Part shown: one piece after another, positions 55,101 to 64,000 of the stretch | How the letters are laid out: each line of letters starts with the position of its first letter | Position numbering within the stretch: the first letter of the stretch is position 1 | DNA from: Euryodendron excelsum | Lineage: Eukaryota; Streptophyta; Magnoliopsida; Ericales; Pentaphylacaceae | DNA length: 64,000 nucleotides | Reading direction: 5' to 3' | NCBI GenBank assembly: GCA_033060915.1 | Contig: CM065385.1 | Span: 14,962,501 to 15,026,500 of the forward strand | Program-made: the position numbers and the translations under genes | The notes under the pieces: model-generated | What the model was told of the DNA's origin: nothing | The model's database searches: none | What the model saw: the letters and a program-made list of their open reading frames with translations, nothing else

Positions 55101-55870
55101 CTACCATCTGGGAATTCTAGGAATATTTTGCTCCACTCGATCTTCCTTCTGTATGACAATGACATATTCGAATGACTGGATGTAGGAGGGGGCCGACTCT
55201 GTGCCAGGTGAGATGATGTCGGCTTTGTATACAGTGAACTCCTTTTTAGTAAAAAAGGAGATCAACTTGGAGCCTATGATGAACTTGACTGTTTGATGAA
55301 GACTAGAAGGGACTACGCCTGCCAAATGAATCCAAGGTCACCCTAACAACAAGTTGTAAATAGTCGGAATATGCAAGAATTGAAACTTGATTGTGAAGGT
55401 TAAAGGCCCTATCTCGATAAGCATTTCAATTTCCCCCATGGTTTCTCTCTAGGAACCATCAAAGGCACGGATGACTGTGTTGTTATTGTTCAAATAGGTT
55501 TTGTCCATCCTAAGCCTTTCTAGAGAGGAATGCAGGCAAACATTTAGAGCTGACCCATTGACTATTGATACTTTGGCCGCCATTTTTCTCCTTGTTTTTA
55601 CAACCACATGCAAAGCATGGGTATGGCTCATTCTGTCAGCAAGAATCTTGTCATTAGATAAGGTAATGATATTTAGGGCCATGATAAGGCTCACCGTGTT
55701 ATGCAGGTTATGTGGCATAAAGTTCTCAAGTATATGAGCATCTTTAAGGATCCTTAGCAAAGCATCCCGGTGTACTTTAGAGGTGAGTAGTAAGCCTAAC
55801 ATCGAGATATGGGCCGGGGCTTTTCTAAGTTGTTCCATGATGTCGTAGTCAACTTTTCCTAGAGCTTTGG
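55101..55870 (-). pseudogene. Ogre II protease region (active-site residue lost)
   Basis: The open piece 55449-55838 starts MEQLRKAPAHISMLGLLLTS and continues to the retropepsin-like site, here VSIVNGSALNV. Relatives have VDNGS or VDTGS at this position, so the aspartate is replaced by valine. TYLNNNNTVIRAFDGS follows. The next piece, 55101-55325, begins AGVVPSSLHQTVKFI, the usual region after the flap. It is preceded by EFTKALGKVDYDI across a frameshift. Aspartic protease of the gag-pol polyprotein; not functional here. Confidence 0.8.
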
Positions 55871-56540
55871 TAAATTCTGATATTTCTTGATCTGTTGGTC
55901 GGTTAGAGCTTTTCTCCTCTTTATCTTTCCTTTTTTTTTCCTTCCTTCCACTTTAACAGAGGTGTACAGTTGCCTTGACCCAGTTATCCCTCCTATTTCT
56001 GCTTCGGGCTCCTCAGTGGTTTGGGCTTTATCAGGAGGGTAATTCCATGGGACATTATGGAGACTAGGTATTGGCAACTAGGTTATAATGGGAAGAGTTA
56101 TTTTTAGGTGTACGTGCAAAGGGACTACCATAGGCGAAGGATTGGTGAGGATGGGCAGGGTGGTGGATATAGTTGGTTTCTTTGGTAGGGCCAAAGGTAA
56201 CAGGGGTTGTACAGCTCCTGGAGGGTTGGTTTGGGGTTTAGGTCCAGCCATAGTGACCATGGATTCAAGTTCAGATAGAGGAGTAAGAATAAGGCGGTAA
56301 TAAGGAGGATTAAGTAGGGTTTCAATGGTCAGGTTCATATTGGATTGATGAGGTTGTATGGTTAGGAAGGTATGGTCTTGATATTCTGGCTCCTTTAGGA
56401 CATAAGCCATCCCTTTGGGAATTATAATGGATGGGTTATGTGGAGTACCTTTGCTAGAGTTCTTACTTTCTAGTGGTATATTCTCTTACAGCTTGTGAAT
56501 CATGGCTTCTACTACTATGGAAGAGGTTGAACCAGTATTC
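55871..56540 (-). pseudogene. Ogre II gag remnant without a recognisable capsid
   Basis: On the minus strand an ATG at 56540 opens MNTGSTSSIVVEAMIHKL, then a stop. The piece 56078-56410 is proline-rich (GPKPQTNPPGAVQPLLPLAL). The piece 55859-56077 has PWNYPPDKAQTTEEPEAE and a basic segment that leads into the protease. I find no capsid helices or CCHC zinc knuckle. At about 220 codons it is much shorter than gag of related elements. An internal deletion is likely; extreme divergence is the alternative. Confidence 0.55.
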
Positions 56541-57999
56541 ATTTTTCTTGCCTATAAAGATGAAATGAAAAGAAGAATACAAGTTGCAAGTTAGTGTTTG
56601 ATTTTAAAAAGCTTTATGCGATGCATGTCCTAGAGGTACCTCTTCTAGTAAGAGAGACTAAACATGATGAATTTTGGCTCACTTCTTTTTGGAGATAAAG
56701 GTGTGCCCCTATATGCAGATACCTTACCGTTTGAGTGGGAACATATATATATTCATTCATTCATGAAAAACAAAGAAGCACATTAAATTTTAGAGTTTAA
56801 ATACAATGGAATTTGAAATACATTTTAGTAAGGGGAAAGGGACATTTTCCTTGGGACTTCCATCTATTCTATTTTAAAATTTGAGATCCTAAACTACTCT
56901 TGAGTCTTCGAATTCGTCTTTTTTAAGTTTGATGTCATGGAGGTCATTAAGAGACCTTGCTGTTTGATTGCCTCCTGTTTTCTTCGCAACCCTATTTATG
57001 TAAGCATAGAGGGATTGGGGCCCCTCTTTATGGAATGACTTGAGATGCATGCCATGAATCCTTAGAGTTACGATGGAACCCTTAGGGTTTTGGTAAGTTT
57101 TATGCAAGGGAGAGTGATCTTAGGATCACACTCTATGGGTTGATCATATGCATCAAGATGTAGTGACTTGAGTTACTTTAAAACTCTTGTCTTGATATGG
57201 AGTAATAAATGCATGAGCATGTATGCTAAGAGTAGAGAGAGAGAGAGAATACAATTGTAAAGTAAATATGCATGCGTGAACATTTATACAAGCATTATAA
57301 CAGCAGGAATTACACAAAGATAAAGGAAGTAAAGCAATCGCCCTTTCCTCCATGGTTTTAAAATTAATGTGCATGTCTTAAATCCAATAGAGGTTCGGTT
57401 ATGCATAGTTTCTACATGACCATAAGGTTGGGGGTTTACTAATGCTTCCTAAGAAGGCTTCGTTCCTAGATCTTCAAACCTAGGCCCACTCCTTGAGGTG
57501 GTGCCATTATAGGTTAGTGATCCGAGTAGAGGAACCATAAAAAGTAGTAGGTTAAGAAACTAACACAGTATCCGTCCACAACCAATATACTATTCCCCCT
57601 TCTAACTAGAAGGGACGTAACCAGGTAAAGAATGCAAGTGCACAATGCAGTGCGTGTGTGTGTCAAATTTTTAAAAAACAAAGGAAATGGCGCAACAACT
57701 CCATCCATCCAGTCCATTCTATCCTATTCATTCATGACATACATGGTAGTTAATATGACAAAAAATAAAAATGTGAACAAAGGTCCACCTACAAAAATAA
57801 ATATACAAAAAGTCAGTACTTGAATAACAAACTTAATGCAAGATAGAATGATTGAATGTAATTAAATGCATGCTTTTGAAAATATCTTTAAAAAGTTTGA
57901 GTTTGAAAATTTTGAAGTGGATAGAATTGGAAAAATTAATTGAAGACTCTAGATGAGTGAAGTGTGAAAAGACACGACATTGGTCTAACCCTCTAAGCG
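56541..57999 (-). other. Ogre II leader (5' untranslated region)
   Basis: Non-coding on both strands. It is similar to 3660-5638 (Ogre I), with one copy of the roughly 510-bp block that is duplicated there. A short GA microsatellite (about 57233-57247) is shared in position with 4853-4862. Confidence 0.65.
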
Positions 58000-58017
58000 T
58001 CCCCAGCAGGATCGCCA
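58000..58017 (-). promoter_or_regulatory. primer-binding site of Ogre II
   Basis: Two bases (AT) after the 5' LTR, the minus strand reads TGGCGATCCTGCTGGGGA. This is a mutated form of the tRNA-Arg type site seen exactly in Ogre I. Confidence 0.7.
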
Positions 58018-58019
58018 AT

Positions 58020-61000
58020 TGTCGCACCCCGATTTTTGCAATCGAGGAAACCATGCACAAGTGGGAAAAAAATACGGTACTCTCTCCTTAGAACCCATCC
58101 TCCTAGAAGGACGAGTGCGACTAAGTTTGAATTAAAAATTGATTTGAACAAGGGCTTTTGGAAAAGATTTAGAGTAGCCACCTAACTCGATTAAGGTGAG
58201 TTAGGTCACTTAAAACTAAGTGCAATCCAAAGATTAAACTTAAGGTTTTTGAAAAACTTCCTCAAGAGAGGGTTTTTAAGAAAATAGGTTGTTCGACAAC
58301 CTTTGGAAAGTTTTAAACCCTTTTTGAAAATAACTCTGTTTTGGTCTTTGAAAATAGTGATTTTAGGTTCGGAGGTTGGTTACGTGTAGGAAGATATCCT
58401 AAGATCATCACCCTACTCTGCCCTTGTGGTACGTACATGTCTATTCACCCTAGGCTCATTCATTTAGAATCTTTGATTATCCATTGTCTAACTATATCCA
58501 CACTGAAAACAATTTTGAAAAGAGATTTGACATGATGCATGACATGCAAGTGCAAGAAAAGAATTTGATTTAAAAAAAAAAAGGTTTGAAAAGAACATTT
58601 AATTTTGAAAAGGAATTTGAAGAGAAAATTTGAAGCTTGAAATAGGTTATGGAATTAAAAATTTGAAAAAAGTCGTGGAATTAGAAATTTGAAAAAGGTT
58701 GTAGAATTAAAAATTTGAAAAAGATTGTGACTGCACCGATGAGGGTTGCCTACATATCCCTTTGTTGGGAATCATGTCAGTCATAGTTCAAGACAATAGT
58801 CTGATTGAAAATAGTCACTTTGAGGTTTTTGAAAAGTTTAAGTTGAAAAAGTTTGATTTGAAAAGAGTTTGATTCAAACTTTGAGTATGAGATTTGAAAT
58901 TAAACTCCGAATTGATTTTAACTTTATGATTTGAAATTGAACTTGAGGATTTGAAATTGACGAGTAGAACTAAGACTTGATTTGGAAAGGTTGAATTGAG
59001 TTTTGAAAACATCTTGACTTAGATTGAGGCTTGAAAACCATCTTAATTTTAGAAAAGAGTTTTAGAAAATATTTGAAACTTCTTAACTTCAGGGTTAGGG
59101 TTGAACTAGGGTTTAGACATTCTAGGACTTAGGTAACCTAGGGTTCAAGCATGTACTTGAATTGAAAATGTTTGATTTAGACTTAAAAAGTTTGATTAAG
59201 TTTTGAATTAGGAAAGATTTGGAACGGATGTGATTTGATTTAAAAAACATTTGACTTGAAAAGACTTGTAAAAAATTGACTTCAATATTTGATTTGAAGG
59301 AATTTAAAAAATTAGAGTTTAGGAAAGATTGAATTTTTGAAATCTTTGAGTTAGGAAAGTATCAAAATAGGTAAGTTCCATTTGAGGAAAGTGTCAATTT
59401 AGGAATGTTTCATTTTAGGGAAGATTTGAATTTGGAAGGTTTTGAATTTAGAAATATTTGAAATTAGGAAAGCTTTAGAATTTGGAAAGATTTAATAAGT
59501 TGAGATTTGGAAAGGTTTGAAATTAGGAAAGGTTAAAATTAAGAAAAATTTGATTCTTATTTCCTAAAGTTAAAGATTAGATTTTATTTCCAAAAATTGA
59601 TGATTTGATTTTGTTTTCAAAATTTGAGGGTTTGATTTGGGTTCCTAAATTGGAAGATTGGACTTGACATGGAATTGAAAAGGTTGAATTTTGAAAATCT
59701 TAGATTTGGATATCTATGATTTGGTGGAAAAAGAGGTTTTGGAAACCTATGATTTAATGTAGAAAATAGTTTTGGATTTAATGTAGAAAATAGTTTTGGA
59801 AACATATGATTTGAGACAAAAGAGGAAGTCATAATTTTAAGAAAGGAACTAGGGTTTCCTAACCATGGATTGTAGGGCTTGACTTGGACTCTAAGACAAA
59901 GAGTTTTTGAAAAGTAGATCTTTTGAAAAAAGTTTTTAGGAAGTAGATCTGCAAAACGATTTGAAAAGAGATTTGAATATGGACTTTTAAAAATCTTTTG
60001 AATATCTCACTTTTCTAAAATGATTCTAATCATGAAAAGATTAGAACCATTTTGGGGTTGTGATTTTGAAAACAACATGGATTTGAAATATGGAACATAA
60101 TGATCACATTGACTATCACACTTTTCTAAAACAACCCTGACCATGGATTGGCTAGAATCATCTTAAGATTGTGGTTTTGAAGAAAACAAGTTAGGGTTTA
60201 CACCCAAAATTTGGGCCTTAATAGCTACATTGAATGTAACACTTTCCTCAAACAACCCTAACCATGGAATGGCTAGAATTATCGTAGGAGTGTGATTTTG
60301 AAAACAAATTTCAAAAAGATATTTTGAATGCAAGTTTTGAAAAAGAGTTTTGATGCAAGTTTAAAAACAACTTTGAAAACAAATTTGGATGAATATATGA
60401 ATATGATATGCACAATGCAATAGGGTTGTGGACATACAAGGCTAGGCTTGACCACATAATCAAGAGGGCTGAACCCATACCATCAAACGTTGAATTTGAA
60501 GAAAGCCCCCAGCACGGTGACCTTTAATAATTCTTCCAATATATGAACTGAGGAGTCCGTTGTTTCAAGCATGCAAGAAGGGGAGGTAGAAGATGAGGAT
60601 TAAAATAGAAGAAAATCCAAGTGGGTTAGGAAGAAGAAGAGAGGATGGATTACATAAAAGTAAATAGAAAATCAACCTCATATTCTTCTTGCTTTAATTG
60701 CTTGGTTTACTTTACTTTTTCTTGAATCTTGAGCGCTTTGAAGTTGCAGGACTTGAGTCTACAATGGCTTCTTTGAGTCTTGTGTTTGAATGTATATGGT
60801 GTATTGAGGTTAGGGTTTGAGTGTATGGAGACTAGGCTTAAGGAGACTTGAGAAAATTAGGGTTTAAAAGGGACTTCGAGCTTTTTTTTTAGAGAGACAG
60901 CATTTCAAGACTGAGTTTGCGAACCCTTTTCACACACGAGGAGGGTCAATATTTACAAACAACTAAAATAGCCTAGGCGCCTGTTGCAGTGGCGCTAGGG

Positions 61001-62581
61001 TAAAAAATCCACTGGCACCACTAGGAATGGCACTAGCCACTTAGGAAAGTTTTAAGGGGGCAAGAAACGTATCTTTCGACCCTTGTGACGTAAGGCAAAT
61101 GATTTGGGCGCCTGTCCTAGTGACTACCATGCAATTTTTGGCTTAACTCCACTAAGAGTGACTCCGAAAAGTCCATGAATGATCCGAAAGGTTCTGAGTA
61201 ACCAGACTCGGCCAGGAATGTATGGGAAACCTCCAGAGAGTCTCTCGGAGATAACTAGCTTGAGAAGCAATACTGGAATGTTTGAAAAGGTCAACTGGCC
61301 CGTCAGGGGCAAAATAGTCAATTGAACCAGGAAAACACCATAATGGACTTGGAGTGACCTGTGAGAAGGCTTAAAAGTTGGAAACACCATTAAGAGTTTT
61401 CTGGAGGTTTATTGGTTTGATACCCAAAGCCGGTGTGGTTGGAAAAGGCGACCAACCCACTAGAAGCAAAACGGTTATTTTGCGCCAATTTTGCTGGAAC
61501 AGACTCGGAATGATCCAGAAAGGTGTCGAAAGGTTGAGAATACTATTAGAAGCATTCACTAGAGGTTACCAATTTGATTCCTAGAGCCGGTATGGTTCTC
61601 GGAGGCGATCAGATGCCTATGGACAAAATGATCATTTTGATCGAATGATTTTGAAATTGGTCTGGAATCGACTGGAAGGCACTTGAACATGCTAGATTGT
61701 CTTTGGGACAATCTTGGAAGGGTGGACTTACCGCTCTGAGAACTTAGGTACTTTCTCGAGAAGCATGCTGAAAAAGGCCCAAGGGGTAGTTTGGTCATTT
61801 TTCACCAAAGTAGGCTAGCAAGCACTGGTGTAGACCTAGGTTTTGAGTGTTTTCATCACTCTAACGATATGTGACGAGTTGGTTTTGAAAGGTATCTTAT
61901 CCTTTGGTAAATGTGCCACGGCCAAGAGGCGAGTTCGGTCCCATGACATAGGGGGTTTGTTGGCAATTCTCGATATCGAGCTGTTTGCGAGTGTTTCTAC
62001 CACACTGACGGTGTGCATTCATTTCAAAGATTGCTTGATCTCCGGAAGCTACTAGATAGACTTATCATTTGAGGGATTAACTTTCTCGAAAGACGTGCCA
62101 AATAATGGTCATTCTATGTTGGCGGGCTATCAGGCGCCAGAAGTGAATCGTTCTACCATCTCAGGGACTGGGTTCCATCCCAGCCAACAAGTTTGAAAGG
62201 ACTTACCATTTTGAGGAGTGTTCTAGGCAAACGTGTCAGACTAGATGGACTTAAAGTCTAAAAAATTAACTTTCTCGAAAGACGTGCTAGATTGAGTTTG
62301 ATTGGTCTGGACTGGAAGTTCAATTGGAATTGAGGTTGGAATTGAGGTTGAAATAAGGACTTACTGTCTTTAGGAAGACGTGCTAACTGGAATTGGACCG
62401 GGTAATGCCCTAAGAGCATTTTGGTTATTTTGCCTCTATTGGGCCTAGCGGGTTCACGAAATGATTGATTAACTAGATTTGGTCTGAAAAATTGGTTTTG
62501 AATTAATTGAGTTTGTGTCGATTTAAATGTGAGTCTGATTGAGTCAGAGATTGTCGAGCGGGCAAAAATGAGGTGCTTGCA
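58020..62581 (-). mobile_element. LTR I: 5' LTR of Ogre II (4.56 kb)
   Basis: The plus strand begins TGTCGCACCCC next to the PBS and ends GGTGCTTGCA at 62581. It is almost the same length as F. The TATA box is degenerate (TGTAAATA near 60948). It has two 157-bp units (near 61411 and 61569), one degraded palindrome (61014-61035), a G-poor tract at about 58550-60010 and no expanded minisatellite. Confidence 0.88.
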
Positions 62582-64000
62582 ACCAGGTAAGGGAGATTCC
62601 TATTCACCTTTATGATTGTCACTATTTCTCTTCTATTCTTGCTCAATATGAGCCCTACACTTATCGTGAGGTTAGTTCTAATCCTCTTTGATAGCAAGCT
62701 ATGGATGATGAATTGCGGGCTCTTGCCAAGACTCACACTTGGGATTTGGTTGATCTTCATCCTGGTAAATCTATGGTTAGGTGTTACTGGGGCTATAAGA
62801 TCAAGACTCATTCTGATGGAACTGTGAAATGTTACAAAGCTCATCAAGTTGCCAAGGGATTCACTTATGAGTATGGCATTGATTATAAGGAGACTTTTGC
62901 TCCTATGGCCCATCTCACCTCTATTCGAAGCCTTATTGTCGTTACTACTATCTGTCAATGGCCCTTATATCAGATGGATGTAAAGAATTCCTTCCTCAAC
63001 GGTGATCTCTCTGAGGAAGTCTATATATAGCCTCCTCCTTGTTCTTTTCATTCTACACATTAGATTTGTAAGCTTCGCCATGCTCTCTATGATCTTAAGC
63101 AAGCTCCTCGTGCCTAGTATGCCAAATTTAGTTCAACCATTAGTGACCTTGGCTTCTCTTCTAGTGATTATGATTCTGTAATCTTTGTTCGTAAGTCTCC
63201 ACACAACATTGTTCTCCTCCTTCTTTATATGGATGGTATAATCCTCACTAGTGATGATGTTCATGAAATTTCTGAGCTCAAAGACTTCCTTAGAAGCCAT
63301 TTTAAGGTGAAAGATCTTGGTCCTCTTAGCTACTTTCTTAGCCTTGAGATCTCTTCTGCCTCTACTAGTTATTCTCTCACTCAGGCTAAGTATGCTTCAG
63401 ATCTTCTTACTCGTGCTGGTCTTGTTAATAGTAAGATAGCTCCCACTCCTCTGGAAGCTAATGCACGTCTTACTCCTTTGGATGGTGAGCCTCTGTCTGA
63501 TGCTACTCTCTACCACCAGCTCGTTGGCAGTCTTATCTACCTCACTATTACTCATCCTAACATTGCCCATGTTGTTCACCTTGTCAGTCAATTCTTGTCC
63601 TCGCCTCACTCTACTCACTATGATGTAGTTCTTCGTATTCTTCGCTATGTTAAGGGCACTCTATTTTGTCGTTTACATTACTCTCGTCACTCCTCTCTCT
63701 AGCTCTATGCATATTTTGATGCTAATTAAGTTGGTGATCCTACTGATCATCATTCTACCACTAGGTTTTGCTTCTTTCATGGTGATTCTCTCATTTCTTG
63801 GTGTAGTAAGAAGTAGACCCTTACTGCCCTCTTTAGCACTGAGGCCGAGTATCGTGCCCTGACTAACACCACTCAGGAACTTCTCTGACTTCGATGGTTA
63901 CTTTAGGACGTGAGTGTCTCTCATTTTGCTGCTACTGTTCTTCATTGTGACAATCGCAACACTATTATGATTGCTCACAATGATGTGTTTCATGATCGCA
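62582..64000 (+). pseudogene. Copia polyprotein, reverse transcriptase and RNase H part (decayed)
   Basis: Continues the Copia element of 30056-31597 beyond Ogre II. The RT begins with MDDELRALAKTHTWDLVDL (62701) and has YGIDYKETFAPMAHLTSIRS and QMDVKNSFLNGDLSEEVYI before a stop at 63028. After the stop come LRHALYDLKQAPRA and, in 63229-63702, the catalytic motif as YMDGIILTSDD: the second aspartate of YVDD is glycine. RNase H follows with STEAEYRAL (about 63837) and runs to the window edge. Several TAG/TAA codons stand where glutamine codons would be expected, consistent with decay by C-to-T change. The 3' LTR would lie to the right. Confidence 0.85.

Larger units (their letters stand above)
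31598..62581 (-). mobile_element. Ogre II: Ty3/gypsy Tat-clade element with both LTRs, inserted in a Copia element
   Basis: 5' LTR I (58020-62581) and 3' LTR F (31598-36150) flank an interior with PBS, leader, gag remnant, protease, reverse transcriptase, two RNase H domains, integrase, antisense ORF, 3' untranslated region and polypurine tract. All run on the minus strand except the antisense ORF. TSD ACTAG (31593-31597) / ACCAG (62582-62586) differs at one base. The two LTRs differ by many substitutions and small indels, so the insertion is old. Without the nested G and H the element would be about 21 kb, in the size range of Ogre elements. No ORF is intact. Confidence 0.88.

Overview
This is plant nuclear heterochromatin built almost entirely from nested LTR retrotransposons. 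I found no intact host gene, rRNA, tRNA gene or CRISPR array. The evidence is TG...CA termini with 5-bp target-site duplications (TSDs), decayed Ty1/Copia and Ty3/gypsy polyproteins, plant-type TATA boxes and AAACCCTAG motifs. The species cannot be fixed; a large-genome angiosperm fits.

The dominant family is Ogre-like (Ty3/gypsy, Tat clade). Its LTRs are very long, about 4.6-5.5 kb, and run TGTAAGCACC...GCGACA. They are followed by a primer-binding site that looks complementary to the 3' end of tRNA-Arg. The single two-LTR copy carries reverse transcriptase, two RNase H domains, integrase and an antisense extra ORF, all decayed. For reference I name the LTR copies A to I.

Layout. 1-3256: 3' end of a SIRE/Maximus-like Copia element (env-like ORF remnant, polypurine tract, 3' LTR). 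3257-5658: leader of a first Ogre-like element (Ogre I, minus strand). 5659-22587: its 5' LTR (C). C is interrupted by a 1.3-kb unrelated solo LTR (J, 7986-9294) and by solo LTR B (9768-20445), which is itself split by solo LTR A (10204-15415). 22588-30055: an older plus-strand LTR (E), truncated by Ogre I and split by solo LTR D (22609-27884). 30056-31597 and 62582-64000: two halves of one decayed Copia polyprotein. Between them, 31598-62581 is a second Ogre-like element (Ogre II, minus strand) with 3' LTR F (31598-36150) and 5' LTR I (58020-62581). Its interior is split by solo LTRs G (36214-41489) and H (49453-54276). TSDs support most steps: A CCTAC, B GTGGG, D GGGTT, G CCATG, H TATGT, J ATAAC, Ogre II ACTAG/ACCAG.

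The most unusual signals are inside the giant LTRs. There are tandem arrays of short hairpins whose two arms change together (GAGTA/TACTC versus GAGTG/CACTC; CGTCTC-TTCG-GAGACG versus CGTCTT-TTCG-AAGACG). Copies A, B and G amplified one array while D and H amplified another. GGCGCC palindromes sit just upstream of the TATA box. About 1.3-1.8 kb of each LTR is almost free of G on the sense strand. A copy of the first ten bases of the primer-binding site lies inside the LTR, about 150 bp from its end. The family also inserts repeatedly into itself, four levels deep.
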